Source: Streptomyces sp. S3(2020) (GTDB taxonomy: Bacteria; Actinomycetota; Actinomycetes; Streptomycetales; Streptomycetaceae). Taken from it: a DNA stretch of 64,000 nt. The stretch's first letter is position 1. Each line of letters begins with the position of its first letter. Both the position numbers and the translations under genes were made by a program. The notes under the pieces are model-generated. The model was not told where the DNA came from. It saw only the letters and a list, made by a program, of their open reading frames with translations, and searched no databases. Below, in pieces: positions 28,361 to 39,148 of this stretch. The stretch covers positions 1-64,000 of the forward strand of contig NZ_JABERD010000018.1 of assembly GCF_013044505.1 (NCBI RefSeq), written 5' to 3'.

Positions 28361-29626
28361 TCAGCGCGTGACATGAGCTGCCGCGGCGCCGTCCTGCGGT
28401 GCAACAACAGGTACGTCCGGCTTGAGCGCAGGTGTCAACGAGGCGACGGAGAGAACGAAGAAGCCGGCCGCGAGCAACGCCGGGGTGCCCCGCCCCCAGG
28501 TCGTGGCGGCGACACCGCCGAGGAGTGCGCCCAGGGGTGCCCCCGCGACCGCCAGGGTCCGGAAGGCCGAGCTGACCCGGCCCAGCATCTCGGCGGGGCT
28601 GCGCTGCTGCATGAGGGTCGTGGTGTTGACGTTCCACACCATGCCCATCACCCCGAAGACGGCCATCGCGGCCACCATCGCGGCCAGGCTCCGCACCGTC
28701 CCCATCACGACGAGCGCGCCGATCTGCACGGTCCCGGCGAGGAGTACGGCCCGCACCCGCCCCGCGCGGGAGACCAGCCGTCGGTTGAGCGCTCCCCCGG
28801 CCAGGGAGCCGACGGTGTAGGCGGTCGTCGCCGCCGCGAACCCGGCGTGCCCCGCGCCGATCCAGTCGGTCACCAGAAGCACCATGGTGGCGATGAGGGC
28901 GCCCACGCCTATGTTGCACAGGGCCGTGGCCGCGCACAGGCCGCGCAGGGCCCGATCCCCGGCGAGGGTGCGCAGCCCCTCCGCGATCTCCCGGCGCAGG
29001 GTGCTGCCCGCCGGTCTCGGCTTCCGCTCGGGCGCACCGGTCCGCAGCGAGGCCACCAGTGCCGCCGCCACCAGGAAGGTCGCCGCGTCGGCCACGAAGG
29101 GCACCGGGGCGCCGACCAGCAGCAACAGGGGAACGACGGGGGCGCCGAGGAGACCGCCGGCGATCTTCTGCCCGGTCATCAGACGGGCGTTCGCACTGCC
29201 GAGGGCCTCGTCGTCCACCAGCGCGGGCAGCAGGGCGGTGGACGCATTGTCGAAGAGTGTCTGCAACGTGGTCAGGGCGAAGGCCAGCGCGATCAGCAGA
29301 CCGATGGAGGCCTGCCCGAGCGCCACGGCCACCGCGAAACAGGCGACCAGCAGCCCTCGTAGCGCATCCACCGTCCACATCGCGCGCCGCTGGTCCACCC
29401 GGTCGGCGACCGCTCCGCCGAGCAGGCCGAAGACGATCCAGGGCAGATAGCCGCAGGCGGTGACCGCCGCTATGGCGAGGGGCTCGTGGGTCAGGGTGGC
29501 GGCCAGCAGGGGCAGCGCCGCCGTACGCAGCGCGTCTCCGAAACTGGAGAGCACCGCGGCACTCCACAACCGCCCGAACCCTCCACGCCACGCGGGCACA
29601 CACGCACCCGCGGCCTCGACCGTCAC
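28361..29626 (-). CDS. MFS transporter (drug-efflux-like)
   Basis: 421 residues from the GTG at 29626; a GTG one codon earlier also works, with GAGGGGGAAG upstream. Twelve membrane helices, with the MFS loop motif [14 protein letters not shown] between helices 2 and 3. It resembles the enterobactin-exporter/macrolide-efflux (MefA-like) branch of proton antiporters. No regulator is adjacent, and the substrate is unknown. Confidence 0.85.
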   Translation of the reverse strand: MTVEAAGACVPAWRGGFGRLWSAAVLSSFGDALRTAALPLLAATLTHEPLAIAAVTACGYLPWIVFGLLGGAVADRVDQRRAMWTVDALRGLLVACFAVAVALGQASIGLLIALAFALTTLQTLFDNASTALLPALVDDEALGSANARLMTGQKIAGGLLGAPVVPLLLLVGAPVPFVADAATFLVAAALVASLRTGAPERKPRPAGSTLRREIAEGLRTLAGDRALRGLCAATALCNIGVGALIATMVLLVTDWIGAGHAGFAAATTAYTVGSLAGGALNRRLVSRAGRVRAVLLAGTVQIGALVVMGTVRSLAAMVAAMAVFGVMGMVWNVNTTTLMQQRSPAEMLGRVSSAFRTLAVAGAPLGALLGGVAATTWGRGTPALLAAGFFVLSVASLTPALKPDVPVVAPQDGAAAAHVTR

Positions 29627-29767
29627 CACAGCTTCCCCCTCACGATTCGCACGCCTTGCAGCGATACACAAACCGTAGAGGTCACCACTGACAACACGGT
29701 GGGCCTGTGGACAACGTGAGAACAGCTCCGGCCAGGCACCTCTCGGTGCCCGGCCGGCTGTCAATTC

Positions 29768-30103
29768 CTAGATCTCGCCCCGCAGTTTGGCGAGCGCCTC
29801 GGCGAGGATCGCCTCGCCGTCCGCGTCGCTGCGACGCTCCCGTACATACGCGAGGTGCGTCTTGTACGGTTCGGTGCGCGGCGGGTCCGGCGGGTTGTCC
29901 CGGTCCTGTCCGGCGGGGAAGCCGCAGCGCGGGCAGTCCCAGGTTTCGGGGACCTGCGCGTCGCTGGCGAAGCTGGGCTGCGTCTCGTGCCCGTTGGAGC
30001 ACCAGAAGGAGATGCGCAGCCGGGGCGCGGACTCGCCACGCTCGGCCTCGCCCATCGGCCCCGCCCCGACCCGGCTTCCTCGGATCGCGTTGCCACTTGC
30101 CAC
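29768..30103 (-). CDS. rbpA: RbpA-family RNA polymerase-binding protein
   Basis: 111 residues. It follows the RbpA plan: an N-terminal IRGSRVG motif, a zinc-binding core with Cys35, His39, Cys57 and Cys60 (FWCSNGHE and WDCPRCG), and the C-terminal sigma-interaction helix KTHLAYVRERRSDADGEAILAEAL. RbpA stabilises sigma-factor/polymerase open complexes in actinobacteria. The sequence is divergent from the main Streptomyces RbpA I know, so this may be a second paralogue. It has its own probable promoter at 30171-30198. Confidence 0.78.
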   Translation of the reverse strand: MASGNAIRGSRVGAGPMGEAERGESAPRLRISFWCSNGHETQPSFASDAQVPETWDCPRCGFPAGQDRDNPPDPPRTEPYKTHLAYVRERRSDADGEAILAEALAKLRGEI

Positions 30104-30170
30104 GGTCGTAACTCCCTGCGTGATGGTGCCGCGAAGCGAGTCGGCGTTTTCGCTCCGTTGCGAGCGCCTC

Positions 30171-30198
30171 AGTCTACGTAAGGCCCAACGCGCGTCCA
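30171..30198 (-). promoter_or_regulatory. Probable housekeeping promoter for the rbpA-like gene
   Basis: On the minus strand, TGGACG (30198-30193) and TAGACT (30176-30171) are separated by 16 bp. This would give a leader of ~60 nt before the ATG at 30103. Confidence 0.45.
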
Positions 30199-30234
30199 GT
30201 GATTGGAGTTACAGCCCCCACACCTAGACGCAAG

Positions 30235-30277
30235 CCCCATGATAGGCCGCGCTCAGGTGCGCGTACCGAACATGGGG
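30235..30277 (-). terminator. Putative terminator after secG
   Basis: The inverted repeat CCCCATG (30235-30241) and CATGGGG (30271-30277) extends by AAG/CTT with one bulge. The loop is ~29 nt and partly self-complementary. It lies 27-69 nt past the secG stop on the minus strand. Confidence 0.4.
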
Positions 30278-30303
30278 CCTTACGTACGGATTGTGCGTGC
30301 CGG

Positions 30304-30540
30304 TCAGTTGTTCACCTTCATCAGAAGGCCGAGCACGATGATGCACGCGAACCACAGCAGACCGACCACGATGGTGATCCGGTCGAGGTTGCGCTCGGCG
30401 ACCGAGGAGCCGCCGACGGAGGACTGCATACCGCCACCGAACATGTCGGACAGGCCGCCGCCCTTGCCCTTGTGCATGAGCACCAGCAGCATCATCAGCC
30501 CGCTGAAGACGATCAGGGCGATCGAGAACCCCATAACCAC
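30304..30540 (-). CDS. secG: SecG, protein-export translocon subunit
   Basis: 78 residues with two membrane helices (FSIALIVFSGLMMLLVLMH and ITIVVGLLWFACIIVLGLLM) joined by the Gly-rich loop KGKGGGLSDMFGGGMQSS, which is diagnostic of SecG. It assists SecYE/SecA in protein export. The GTG at 30540 was preferred for its distance to GAGGAAG; the ATG at 30534 is possible. It follows tpiA by ~95 nt, with a hairpin between, so it may be partly uncoupled from the glycolytic genes. Confidence 0.93.
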   Translation of the reverse strand: MVMGFSIALIVFSGLMMLLVLMHKGKGGGLSDMFGGGMQSSVGGSSVAERNLDRITIVVGLLWFACIIVLGLLMKVNN

Positions 30541-30576
30541 GGCTGGACCAACTTCCTCGGATCTGGATGGACGACA

Positions 30577-30602
30577 GGGGCACAGCCACTGGGCTGTGCC
30601 CC
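30577..30602 (-). terminator. Hairpin between tpiA and secG
   Basis: A perfect 11-bp stem (arms 30577-30587 and 30592-30602, GGGGCACAGCC and its complement) has a 4-nt loop. There is no T-run, so it may slow or stabilise the transcript rather than fully end it. Confidence 0.55.
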
Positions 30603-30636
30603 CGCAAGGGTACGACGGATCCCGCTTACCGCATAC

Positions 30637-31413
30637 TCACTGGTCGCGGAAGCGCACGATCTTGACGAACTCGTCGGCATCGAGCGACGCACCGCCCACG
30701 AGCGCACCGTCGATGTCGGCCTGCGCCATGATCTCGGCGACATTGCCGGACTTCACGGAGCCGCCGTACTGGATACGGACCTGGTCGGCCAGCTCCTGGG
30801 TGTAGAGCTCGGCGATCTTGCCGCGGATGGCGGCGCAGACCTCCTGGGCGTCCTGGGCGCCGCAGACCTTGCCGGTGCCGATGGCCCAGACGGGCTCGTA
30901 GGCGATCACGACGGACTCGGCCTGCTCGGCCGGGAGGTCCTTGAGACCGCCCTCGACCTGGGCGAGGGTGTGGGAGACGTGGTTGCCCGCCTCGCGGACG
31001 TCCAGCTCCTCCCCGACGCACAGGATCGGGGTCAGGCCGTGCTTGTAGGCGGCCTTGACCTTGGCGTTGACGATCTCGTCGGTCTCGGCGTGGTACTGGC
31101 GGCGCTCGGAGTGGCCGATCGCCACGTAGGTGCACTTCAGCTTGGCGAGCATGGCACCGGAGATCTCGCCGGTGTAGGCGCCGGAGTCCTGTGCGGAGAT
31201 GTCCTGGGCGCCGTACTTGATCTTGAGCTTGTCGCCGTCGACCAGGGTCTGCACGGAGCGCAGATCGGTGAAGGGCGGCAGGACGGCGACCTCGACGGCC
31301 TCGTAGTCCTTGTCCGCGAGGGCGAAGGCGAGCTTCTGGACGTGTGCGATGGCCTCGAGGTGGTTGAGGTTCATCTTCCAGTTGCCCGCCATGATCGGCG
31401 TGCGCGTGCTCAT
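30637..31413 (-). CDS. tpiA: Triosephosphate isomerase
   Basis: 258 residues. The active-site signature [13 protein letters not shown] (catalytic Glu), the AGNWKMN motif with the catalytic Lys, and the IGHSERRQ motif with the catalytic His are all intact, as is the phosphate loop YGGSVKSGN. It interconverts dihydroxyacetone phosphate and glyceraldehyde-3-P. It starts 5 nt after pgk and forms the leftward gap/pgk/tpiA glycolytic set. Confidence 0.96.
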   Translation of the reverse strand: MSTRTPIMAGNWKMNLNHLEAIAHVQKLAFALADKDYEAVEVAVLPPFTDLRSVQTLVDGDKLKIKYGAQDISAQDSGAYTGEISGAMLAKLKCTYVAIGHSERRQYHAETDEIVNAKVKAAYKHGLTPILCVGEELDVREAGNHVSHTLAQVEGGLKDLPAEQAESVVIAYEPVWAIGTGKVCGAQDAQEVCAAIRGKIAELYTQELADQVRIQYGGSVKSGNVAEIMAQADIDGALVGGASLDADEFVKIVRFRDQ

Positions 31414-31418
31414 AAGGG

Positions 31419-32630
31419 TCAGTCCTCCAGTGCGGCGAGGCCGGGGAGCGTCTTGCCCTCGAGGTATTCGAGGGAGGCGCCGCCGCCGGTCGAGATGTGG
31501 CCGAACGCGTTCTCGTCGAAGCCCAGGATGCGGACGGCCGCGGCGGAGTCGCCACCGCCGACGACCGTGAAGGCCTGGGAGTCGAGGAGGGCCTGGGCGA
31601 CCGCCTTGGTGCCCTCGGCGAATTCGGGGTGCTCGAAGACGCCCATCGGGCCGTTCCAGAAGACGGTGGCGGCGTCGGTGATCTTCGAGGCGTACAGCTT
31701 GTTGGACTCCGGGCCGATGTCCAGGCCCATCCGGTCGGCCGGGATGGCGTCCGCGGCGACGGTGGTGGCACCGGCCGGAACCTTGGTCTTCAGGTCCGGG
31801 AACCCGGGAGCGACCACGGCGTCGACGGGCAGCACCAGCTCGACGCCGGTCTTCTCCGCGCGCTCGATGTACTCGAGGACGGCCGGGATCTGGTCCTCCT
31901 GGAGGAGCGACGCGCCGACCTCGTACCCCTTGGCCTTGAGGAAGGTGTACGCCATGCCGCCGCCGATGAGGATGCGGTCGGCCTTGCCGAGCAGCTCGTC
32001 GATGACGGCGAGCTTGTCGGAGACCTTGGCACCGCCGAGGGCGACCACGTAGGGGCGCTGCACGTCGTCCGTGAGCTTCTTCAGGACGCCGACCTCGGTG
32101 GCGATGAGGTAGCCGGCGTAGTGCGGCAGGCGGGCCGGGAGGTCGAAGACCGAGGCGTGCTTGCGGTGGACCGCGCCGAAGCCGTCGCCGACGTAGACGT
32201 CGGCGAGGGCGGCGAGCCGGTCCGCGAAAGCGCCGCGCTCGGCGTCGTCCTTGGACGTTTCGCCGGCGTTGAAGCGCAGGTTCTCGATGACCGTGACCTG
32301 GCCGTCGGCGAGGCCGGCGACGGTGGCCGTGGCGGACTCGCCGACGGTGTCGGTCGCGAAGGCCACGTCGGCGCCGAGGAGTTCACCGAGGCGTGCGGCG
32401 GCGGGAGCGAGCGAGAAGGCCGGGTCCGGGGCGCCCTTGGGGCGGCCCAGGTGGGAGGCGACGACCACGCGCGCGCCCGCCTCGGCCAGCGCCTTGACGG
32501 TGGGCAGCACGGCGCGGATACGGCCGTCGTCGGTGATGGTGGTGCCGTCCAGCGGCACGTTCAGGTCGGCGCGGACGAAGACCCGCTTGCCTGCGACGCC
32601 TTCGGCGAGAAGTTCGTCGATCGTCTTCAT
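31419..32630 (-). CDS. pgk: Phosphoglycerate kinase
   Basis: 403 residues. N-terminal [14 protein letters not shown], substrate-binding ASHLGRPKG, nucleotide-binding GGAKVSDKL and the C-terminal [10 protein letters not shown] loop are all present. It makes ATP from 1,3-bisphosphoglycerate. The interval of ~130 nt after gap contains a hairpin at 32696-32731. Confidence 0.96.
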   Translation of the reverse strand: MKTIDELLAEGVAGKRVFVRADLNVPLDGTTITDDGRIRAVLPTVKALAEAGARVVVASHLGRPKGAPDPAFSLAPAAARLGELLGADVAFATDTVGESATATVAGLADGQVTVIENLRFNAGETSKDDAERGAFADRLAALADVYVGDGFGAVHRKHASVFDLPARLPHYAGYLIATEVGVLKKLTDDVQRPYVVALGGAKVSDKLAVIDELLGKADRILIGGGMAYTFLKAKGYEVGASLLQEDQIPAVLEYIERAEKTGVELVLPVDAVVAPGFPDLKTKVPAGATTVAADAIPADRMGLDIGPESNKLYASKITDAATVFWNGPMGVFEHPEFAEGTKAVAQALLDSQAFTVVGGGDSAAAVRILGFDENAFGHISTGGGASLEYLEGKTLPGLAALED

Positions 32631-32695
32631 TGAGAGGGCTCCCGAGAGGACTGGTGGTGCTCGTGATCCTAAGAGGGCTGGTCTGCACGTGAGTC

Positions 32696-32731
32696 AGGGC
32701 CCGAGCGGCGCGTCCTTGCGCCGCCCGAGCC
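32696..32731 (-). terminator. Hairpin between gap and pgk
   Basis: AGGGC-N5-CGGCGC pairs with GCGCCG-N5-GCCCT across a short loop, leaving a small internal bulge. It sits just past the gap stop codon and may reduce read-through into pgk, giving gap a higher transcript level. Confidence 0.55.
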
Positions 32732-32763
32732 CTGCTCTCACATCAACGTGCCTGCTCTGTCGG

Positions 32764-33801
<1,038 letters not shown>

Positions 33802-33903
33802 CTATGCGGTGCCGGCGAGCTCTGTTTGGGATGTCCCCGACCGCCTACGACCCTACCTCCCACAAGCTCCCGCAGTGACATCGAGATGCCGCATACACGG
33901 GCA

Positions 33904-33939
33904 GGCGGTCCGTACCCGCCAGTAGGGGTACGGACCGCC
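33904..33939 (-). terminator. Strong hairpin terminator after the zinc carboxypeptidase gene
   Basis: A perfect 14-bp stem (arms 33904-33917 and 33926-33939, GGCGGTCCGTACCC and its complement) encloses an 8-nt loop. It lies 64 nt past the carboxypeptidase stop and upstream of gap. Confidence 0.75.
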
Positions 33940-34002
33940 CGGGCCGAAAGGCATGGTCGCTCGAACTGGTTACGGAGAGTCAGTCACCGTTGACCGGTGC
34001 GT

Positions 34003-36954
34003 TCACTTTCCGAGAGCCGTGAGCGCCTTGCCGAGCAGGGTCGTGCGATCGGCCGCCGCGGTGACGTGTTCCAGGCCGAAGCCCAGCAGCACGGTGTCGT
34101 CCGTGGTGACCGCGCCGTACGTCTTGAACAGCTCTCCGGAGAGCCCCCAGTCCTTGACGACCGCCGGGCTGCCCGCGGGCGGTCCGGGGACGCTCCAGGC
34201 ACCCAGCGACGTCTCGAAGCCCTCGGTCTCGACGGCGTTGCCGCCGATCACCACGGACGCGTTGTCGACGAGGACACCGCGGCCGCCGGATCCGGGGTCG
34301 GTGATGTAGCTGAGGGAGACCTCGACCTTCTTGCCGGCGTAGGCGGAGAGGTCGAACTCGACCGGCTGCCAGCCGGCCGACGCCCCGGTGAAGCTGTTCC
34401 ACTGGCCGCTGGTGCCGGAGGCCGTGCAGCCGCCGTCGCCGAGGGTCAGATACCGCTTGAGTGCGGGATGGGCCGCGATGAAGTACCCGGCGTCGCACTC
34501 CGCGGGCACGGCGGTGCTGGTCCTGCCGTTCTTCTCCGGCAGCGTGGTCCAGTCGTCGGCCCCGGCCGTGTGAGCCTCCAGCACGGCGTGGTCGTAGCCC
34601 TCCTCGGTGCTCCACAGCAGCCGGGTGCTGAGCGTGGGTGCCTGTGCGGCGGTCACCGAGGTGAGGTCGATGGTGCGGGTGAGGCGGTTCCACGCGTAGT
34701 CGCTGTGGGTGACGGCCGCCATGGAGGCGCCTTCGTAGGGACCGTACGGGTTGACCGTGCCGGGGTAGGTGCCGCCGCCCGCGCTCGCGAACTGCGGGAA
34801 CGTGGCGACCGGCAGGGTGTCCGAGGTGGCGCTGAACGACCCGGCCGTGTCGAGCGGGTTGCCCGGGGCCGCGCCGAGCGCTCCGCCGGCTCCGGCGAGT
34901 TTGCCGACGCCCTGGAAGGCGGTGGCTCCCGGCAGGGACGTACGGTTGTAGGCGCCCAGGTAGTACTGGCCGAAGTCGTTCGACAGGGTGCCGCCGCCGA
35001 GGTCGACGTTGCCGCCGGCCCGTTCGCCCGCCTCGACCAGTTTGCCGCCCTCGTTGAGGTAGGCCCGCAGCTGGAGTTGGGTGGCGTTGCCCGGGACGCT
35101 CGCGCCGGTGTAGTGGACGACCGTCCTGAAGTGGTCCAGGACGCCGAGCGCGTCGGGCGCGCCCTGGGTGGCGACGTCCCAGACGGTCGCCTTGCGGCCG
35201 TTGGCCTTCAGCGCGTCGACGTAGGTCTGCGCCTGTGTGGCGGCCGCGCCCTCCTCGGCGACCACGAGCACGTCCGCGCGTGGCCGCGCGGCCACGGTGT
35301 AGGTGAAGTGCTCGCTGGAGGTGCGCTTTCCACTGCGCGTCTCGCCGGTGAACCACACCTCGACCTTGTCGCCCGGATCGCCGTCGGCGACCTTGGCGCG
35401 GTACTCGTCGAAGTAGAGGTTGTCCTCACCGCCGAACGTCTCGCCGCCCTTCCAGGCCTTGAGCGCCCTGTCGTGCGTGCGGCCGCCGTTGACGCGGTAC
35501 TTGAGCTCCTTGTCGCGCACGGACTTGCGTGCGACGACGGAGACTTCCTGGTCCGCGCCGCGCGAGTACGACGTGGTGAACGTCTTCGGGGTGAAGTCGG
35601 CGGCCTTCAGACCGAGCGAGGACTTCGGCTGGTCGGGCTGCGCGGCGGACTCGGCGACGGAGAGCGCGAACGGGATGTTCTTCTGGAACTCCTGCTGGAT
35701 CAGCTTCTCGTCGTCCGGGAAGTTGAAGACCGACCGGCAGTCGGCCGCGTTCCACTGGTCGTCGGCGTAGAGGTCCGACACGGTCTGGCAGGTCGACATC
35801 TCGGGGGTGTACATCGCCAGGCCGTTGACGTTCGACGCGTGGCCGTCCGCCTCGCCGTTGGTGGTGTAGAGCTCCGAGGAGACCTGCGGCCGGTAGCCGG
35901 GGATCGCGGAGTTGTCCGGGGTGCCGGCGAGCGACTTGTAGAGGACGTCGTCGGGCGTGTCGGTGGCCACCTGCCAGCCGACGCCGTAGAGGAGGAGTTC
36001 GGCGGCGGAGTGGTAGTTGATGCCGTACGTGAAGCCGATCCGCTTCTGGAAGGCGTCGATGGCCTTCGTCTCGGGCTCGGAGCCCGGGCCCGTGCCGCGG
36101 TAGGTCTCGCTGGTGGGGGTGGGGGACGAACCCTCGTTGTCGTAGCCCCACTTGTAGGAGAAGTTGCGGTTGAGGTCGACGCCGTCACCGATGGCGATGG
36201 TGCCGTCGGCGTTGTTGTCCCGCAGGTTCTTGCGCCACAGGCGGGAGTCGTCGCCCTGGAAGGTGTAGTCGTAGCCGTCGGGGTTGGCCGAGATGACGAA
36301 CCACAGCTCGGTCGAGTCGACGATCTTCTTGATGCGCTTGTCGGACTTGTAGTTGTCGACGTAGTAGTGGAGCAGCCGTCGGGTCATCTCCGGCGTGATC
36401 CACTCGCGCGCGTGCTGGTTGGACATGTACAGCACGGAGGGCTTGGCGCCGTCCTTGGTCTTCTTCGCGTTCTTGGTGAGCTTGAGCGCGAGGATGTCCT
36501 GGCCGCCCACCGTCTTGCCGATGGAGACGACCTTGGTGAGGCCGGGGTTCTCCTGGCCGGTGCGGAGAATCTCCTCCTTGATGTTCCCGGCCCCGCTGTA
36601 CGGGCGGAACACACCGTCGGCGGCCGCCTCGACACGCTTCTCGGCCTTGGCGGAGAGAGTGTGCTCGGTGAGGTCGACGCCCTGTTTCTCGAGTTTGTCC
36701 GCCTGTTGGTCAGTCAGGTAGACCTCGACGGTCGCGGTGCCCTTGGCGGGTACCTGCTCGCTCAGTTCGTGGCCGTCCTGCCCGGCTGCCAGCAGCAGGG
36801 GTACCTGCTGGTTGGTGACCTCGGCCCGGAAGACCTTGATCTCGTCGGGGTCGGGAGAGCCCGCGCTCTCCGCGGCCTGGGCGATGGGCGCGAGGCCCGC
36901 ACCGCCCAGAAGGAGTGCGCCAACAGCGAGGATCGGTCTCGCTCTTCGTCTCAT
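34003..36954 (-). CDS. Secreted M14 zinc carboxypeptidase, large multidomain form
   Basis: 983 residues. A signal peptide (~1-28: RRRARPILAVGALLLGGAGLAP, cleaved near AQA) is followed by a ~90-residue propeptide-like region and the M14 domain. Zinc ligands His181 and Glu184 (NQHAREW) and His315 (GINYHSAAELLLYG) are visible, plus substrate-binding Arg/Asn in DLNRNF. The C-terminal half resembles immune-inhibitor-A/peptidase-associated beta domains. Family members trim C-terminal residues from peptides outside the cell. The ATG at 36954 follows AAGGGGGG. The gene stands alone between gap and whiA, with hairpins on both sides. Confidence 0.87.
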   Translation of the reverse strand: MRRRARPILAVGALLLGGAGLAPIAQAAESAGSPDPDEIKVFRAEVTNQQVPLLLAAGQDGHELSEQVPAKGTATVEVYLTDQQADKLEKQGVDLTEHTLSAKAEKRVEAAADGVFRPYSGAGNIKEEILRTGQENPGLTKVVSIGKTVGGQDILALKLTKNAKKTKDGAKPSVLYMSNQHAREWITPEMTRRLLHYYVDNYKSDKRIKKIVDSTELWFVISANPDGYDYTFQGDDSRLWRKNLRDNNADGTIAIGDGVDLNRNFSYKWGYDNEGSSPTPTSETYRGTGPGSEPETKAIDAFQKRIGFTYGINYHSAAELLLYGVGWQVATDTPDDVLYKSLAGTPDNSAIPGYRPQVSSELYTTNGEADGHASNVNGLAMYTPEMSTCQTVSDLYADDQWNAADCRSVFNFPDDEKLIQQEFQKNIPFALSVAESAAQPDQPKSSLGLKAADFTPKTFTTSYSRGADQEVSVVARKSVRDKELKYRVNGGRTHDRALKAWKGGETFGGEDNLYFDEYRAKVADGDPGDKVEVWFTGETRSGKRTSSEHFTYTVAARPRADVLVVAEEGAAATQAQTYVDALKANGRKATVWDVATQGAPDALGVLDHFRTVVHYTGASVPGNATQLQLRAYLNEGGKLVEAGERAGGNVDLGGGTLSNDFGQYYLGAYNRTSLPGATAFQGVGKLAGAGGALGAAPGNPLDTAGSFSATSDTLPVATFPQFASAGGGTYPGTVNPYGPYEGASMAAVTHSDYAWNRLTRTIDLTSVTAAQAPTLSTRLLWSTEEGYDHAVLEAHTAGADDWTTLPEKNGRTSTAVPAECDAGYFIAAHPALKRYLTLGDGGCTASGTSGQWNSFTGASAGWQPVEFDLSAYAGKKVEVSLSYITDPGSGGRGVLVDNASVVIGGNAVETEGFETSLGAWSVPGPPAGSPAVVKDWGLSGELFKTYGAVTTDDTVLLGFGLEHVTAAADRTTLLGKALTALGK

Positions 36955-37049
36955 GTGCCCCCCTTGCAGTGGTCCGCCACAGCAGCGAACAGATGCCAGG
37001 CTCATGACAGTTCATGATCCAGTCAAGGGGGCCTCACGGACACGCAAAA

Positions 37050-37086
37050 GCCGGTGTCGTCACTCCAAAGGAGCAGCGACACCGGC
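37050..37086 (-). terminator. Intrinsic terminator after whiA
   Basis: The 10-bp arms 37050-37059 and 37077-37086 (GCCGGTGTCG and complement) carry an inner CTCC-TTT-GGAG mini-hairpin. On the minus strand the stem is followed by CTTTTGC, a classic U-tract. It closes the uvrC-rapZ-yvcK-whiA unit. Confidence 0.8.
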
Positions 37087-37100
37087 GTGATGACGGTGGA

Positions 37101-38090
37101 TCAGCCTGCGAGGTTGTCGGCCATCTCCTCGGTGATGCTGGATTCCGTGCCCGGGATGCCGAGATCCTGGGCCCGCTTGTCGGCCATCGCCAGCAGCCGG
37201 CGGATCCGGCCGGCGACGGCGTCCTTGGTCAGCGGCGGGTCGGCGAGCGCGCCCAGTTCCTCCAGGGAGGCCTGCTTGTGCTCCATGCGCAGGCGCCCGG
37301 CGGCCGCGAGATGCTCGGGCACGTCGTCGGCGAGGATCTCCAGAGCCCGTCCGACCCGGGCACCGGCGGCGACGGCCGCGCGCGCGGAGCGTCGCAGGTT
37401 GGCGTCGTCGAAGTTGGCGAGACGGTTCGCCGTGGCCCGCACCTCGCGGCGCATCCGGCGCTCCTCCCAGGCCAGCACCGACTCATGGGCGCCGAGCCGG
37501 GTGAGCAGCGCGCCGATCGCGTCGCCGTCGCGGACGACCACCCGGTCCACTCCGCGCACCTCGCGGGCCTTCGCGGCGATGGAGAGCCGACGGGCGGCAC
37601 CGACCAGGGCGAGCGCGGCCTCCGGACCCGGGCAGGTCACCTCCAGCGAGGAGGAACGGCCGGGCTCGGTCAGCGAGCCGTGCGCCAGGAAGGCCCCGCG
37701 CCAGGCGGCCTCGGCATCGCAGGTGGCCCCCGAGACGACCTGCGGGGGCAGGCCGCGGATCGGGCGGCCCCGGCCGTCGACCAGGCCGGTCTGCCGGGCC
37801 AGCTGGTCACCACCGGCGACCACCCGCACCACGTAGCGCGAACCGCGGCGCAGTCCGCCCGGTGCCATCACGATCAGCTCGGAGCTGTGGCCGAAGATCT
37901 CCAGGATGTCCCGCTTGAGCCGACGGGCCGCCATCGCGGTGTCCAGCTCCGCCTCGATCACGATGCGCCCGCTCACCAGGTGGAGGCCGCCGGCGAACCG
38001 CAGGACGGCGGAGACCTCCGCCTTTCTGCAGCAGGTCCGGGTGACGGGGAGCCGGGAGATCTCATCCTTCACCGCTGCCGTCATCGCCAT
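37101..38090 (-). CDS. whiA: WhiA, sporulation transcription factor
   Basis: 329 residues. An N-terminal LAGLIDADG-endonuclease-like fold without catalytic residues ([28 protein letters not shown]) is joined to a C-terminal helix-turn-helix ([25 protein letters not shown]). WhiA works with WhiB to start sporulation septation in aerial hyphae, and its presence marks the genome as actinobacterial. It overlaps yvcK by 10 nt, in the widely conserved rapZ-yvcK-whiA order. Confidence 0.95.
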   Translation of the reverse strand: MAMTAAVKDEISRLPVTRTCCRKAEVSAVLRFAGGLHLVSGRIVIEAELDTAMAARRLKRDILEIFGHSSELIVMAPGGLRRGSRYVVRVVAGGDQLARQTGLVDGRGRPIRGLPPQVVSGATCDAEAAWRGAFLAHGSLTEPGRSSSLEVTCPGPEAALALVGAARRLSIAAKAREVRGVDRVVVRDGDAIGALLTRLGAHESVLAWEERRMRREVRATANRLANFDDANLRRSARAAVAAGARVGRALEILADDVPEHLAAAGRLRMEHKQASLEELGALADPPLTKDAVAGRIRRLLAMADKRAQDLGIPGTESSITEEMADNLAG

Positions 38091-39148
38091 GGGCCGATCC
38101 TTCCATGCATCCGAAAAATACGGTCGTACGCGGCGGCCAACAGCTCCGGGTCGTGCCTCGGGGTCCCATCGGGCCGGGCCACCGGCGCCAGCTCGACCGC
38201 GGCACCGAACCGCTTGGCGGCATCGGTCAGGGAGTCGCGGTCGGGCACGGCGGCCTGGTCGGCCAGCACCACGTCCAGGGCGAGTTTAGGGGCGTGTCGT
38301 CCCAAAACCTCCAAATGACGCTGCGGGGAGAAGCCATCGGTTTCTCCGGGCTGCGGGGCGAGGTTCAGCGAGAGTACCCGGCGCGCCTTCGTCTGGGTGA
38401 GGGCGTCCAGGAGTTCGGGCACCAGCAGATGCGGGATGACCGAGGAGAACCAGGAGCCGGGTCCGAGCACCACCCAGTCCGCGTCGAGGACGGCGGCGAC
38501 GGCCTCGGGGACGGCGGGCGGGTCGTGCGGTACGACGTGCACGGACTGCACCTCGCCCGGGGTCAGGGCGACGGTCGCCTGTCCCCGGACGGTGTCCACG
38601 TCCTCGGGGCGCTCCGGGTCGTGCCCCTTGACCAGTGCCTGGAGCTCCAGGGGTACGGCGGACATGGGCAGCACCCGGCCGTGCGCGCCCAGCAGCCTGC
38701 CGACCAGGTCGAGGGCCTGGACATGGTCGCCGAGCTGCTCCCACAGGGCGACGATCAGCAGATTGCCGACCGCGTGCTCGTGCAGGTCGCCCTTGGACTC
38801 GAAGCGGTGCTGGATGACCCGGGCCCAGGTCTGGCCCCAGTCGTCGTCACCGCACAGCGCGGCCAGCGCCTTGCGCAGATCGCCGGGCGGCAGCACGCCC
38901 AGCTCGTCGCGGAGCCGCCCGCTGGAGCCGCCGTCGTCGGCCACGGTGACGACGGCGGTGAGGTCGCCGGTGATCCGGCGCAGTGCGGCGAGCGAGGCGG
39001 ACAGGCCCATGCCGCCGCCGAGGGCGACGACCTTGGGCTGGGCACCTCGGCGGCGCGGCCTGGCGCCGCGGGCCTCCACGGGCCGGGTCGCGCGTCCCTC
39101 GGGCACGACCCGGCGCAGCCTGCTCAGCCGCGGAGAACGTTCTGTCAT
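38081..39148 (-). CDS. yvcK: YvcK-like UDP-GlcNAc-binding protein (gluconeogenesis factor)
   Basis: 355 residues of the YvcK/CofD-like family: [37 protein letters not shown] and [19 protein letters not shown] are all strong family motifs. In Gram-positives YvcK binds UDP-sugars and links carbon flow to cell-wall synthesis and shape. An Arg-rich ~38-residue N-terminus precedes the domain. It overlaps rapZ by 4 nt and whiA by 10 nt. Confidence 0.93.
   Translation of the reverse strand: MTERSPRLSRLRRVVPEGRATRPVEARGARPRRRGAQPKVVALGGGMGLSASLAALRRITGDLTAVVTVADDGGSSGRLRDELGVLPPGDLRKALAALCGDDDWGQTWARVIQHRFESKGDLHEHAVGNLLIVALWEQLGDHVQALDLVGRLLGAHGRVLPMSAVPLELQALVKGHDPERPEDVDTVRGQATVALTPGEVQSVHVVPHDPPAVPEAVAAVLDADWVVLGPGSWFSSVIPHLLVPELLDALTQTKARRVLSLNLAPQPGETDGFSPQRHLEVLGRHAPKLALDVVLADQAAVPDRDSLTDAAKRFGAAVELAPVARPDGTPRHDPELLAAAYDRIFRMHGRIGPWR

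Noticed and set aside
30104..30303. A tRNA gene after secG, as found in some bacteria
   Set aside because: No acceptor stem, T-loop (GTTCRA) or anticodon arm could be assembled from either strand.
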